Of a stretch of 30,700 nucleotides of DNA, positions 30,343-30,700 are shown piece by piece. The position numbers and the translations under genes were made by a program. Origin of the DNA: Pyrenophora tritici-repentis (Eukaryota; Ascomycota; Dothideomycetes; Pleosporales; Pleosporaceae); NCBI RefSeq assembly GCF_003171515.1, contig NW_027093995.1:1-30700 (forward strand), given 5' to 3'. The stretch's first letter is position 1; the number at the start of each line of letters is the position of its first letter. The notes under the pieces were generated by a model, which did no database searches, was not told where the DNA came from, and saw nothing but the letters and a program-made list of their open reading frames with translations.

Positions 30343-30700
30343 GATAAGGAAAGAGGTATATTAGAAGAAGAAAGGATAAAGAGAAAGAGAGGAAAGAAAA
30401 GTAGATTATTAAAAGAGAAAGAAGAAGGTAAGAGTAGAAGTAAGCGTAAAAGTAAGAGGAAAGAGAAAGAGAGTAGAGTACGAGTAGGAGTAAAGGTAGT
30501 AATAATAGTATTAGTGAGTGTAAGAGTAAAGGGAATAATAAAATAAGAGTAACGGTGATAAGGAGGGAGAAATAGAAGAGAAAAAAAAAAAGTATTATAA
30601 AGCGGTAAGAAAAGAAGAAGAAAATAAAGACAAAGGGAGAAATGTAAAAAGTAGAAAGAAGAGAAAAGAGAGTTAGAAAGTAGAAAGTAAGAATAGAAAA
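30343..30700. repeat. Purine-rich tail beyond the point where the left copy is cut
   Basis: Continues as the same type of A+G-rich DNA to the window end, with no counterpart in the left copy, which switches to a LINE fragment at 8491. It shows that the original tail was longer than what remains in the left unit. No gene seen. Confidence 0.7.

Noticed and set aside
1..30700. tRNA, rRNA or riboswitch candidates
   Set aside because: No cloverleaf A/B-box pattern or conserved rRNA segment could be recognised by reading either strand.

Overview
The window looks like a subtelomeric, repeat-dominated region of a filamentous ascomycete. The evidence is a decayed RecQ-type helicase gene of the fungal telomere-linked-helicase kind (OrsD-like zinc fingers, then a recombinase-like middle, then RecQ), LINE retrotransposons of the Tad/I-like fungal type, and palindromic hAT-like MITEs. 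No rRNA, tRNA, CRISPR array or prokaryotic operon was seen.

Layout: (1) 1-296 is the 3' end of one helicase copy. (2) 297-8490 is its downstream tail: about 2.8 kb with a serine-codon (AGY) rhythm, then about 5.3 kb of extreme purine-rich low-complexity DNA. (3) 8491-8760 is a LINE 3'-end fragment. (4) 8765-9690 is a 171-bp satellite. (5) 9690-10263 is the helicase upstream region. (6) 10264-15332 is the only nearly complete helicase gene, broken by two related MITEs and one single-base frameshift. (7) 15333-30700 is a second copy of the tail, carrying a third MITE (15409-15566), a 5'-truncated LINE (18122-18960, plus strand) and a full-length LINE (22172-27953, minus strand). Bases 1-8490 align to 15034-30342 once these insertions are removed, so the window holds parts of two consecutive units about 15 kb long (position 1 corresponds to 15034).

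The helicase gene is the only host-type gene. With the two MITE insertions (each with its 8-bp target duplication) and the frameshift discounted, its four segments lie in register as one product of about 1,590 residues: two C2H2-like fingers, a middle region with the spaced R...K...YR...H-x8-Y pattern of a tyrosine recombinase, a full set of RecQ motifs with a RecQ zinc-binding module, a Glu-rich tract, and a Cys-rich end. The tyrosine-recombinase-like reading is the most interesting protein-level observation.

Most differences between the two tail copies are single-base changes in homopolymers, VNTR copy-number changes, or clean insertions. Frameshifts in the helicase, the serine-rich tail and the LINEs may therefore be partly sequencing or assembly error. 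The purine-rich tails produce many long, meaningless Leu/Ser-rich (minus) and Ala/Arg-rich (plus) reading frames, which I have not called as genes.
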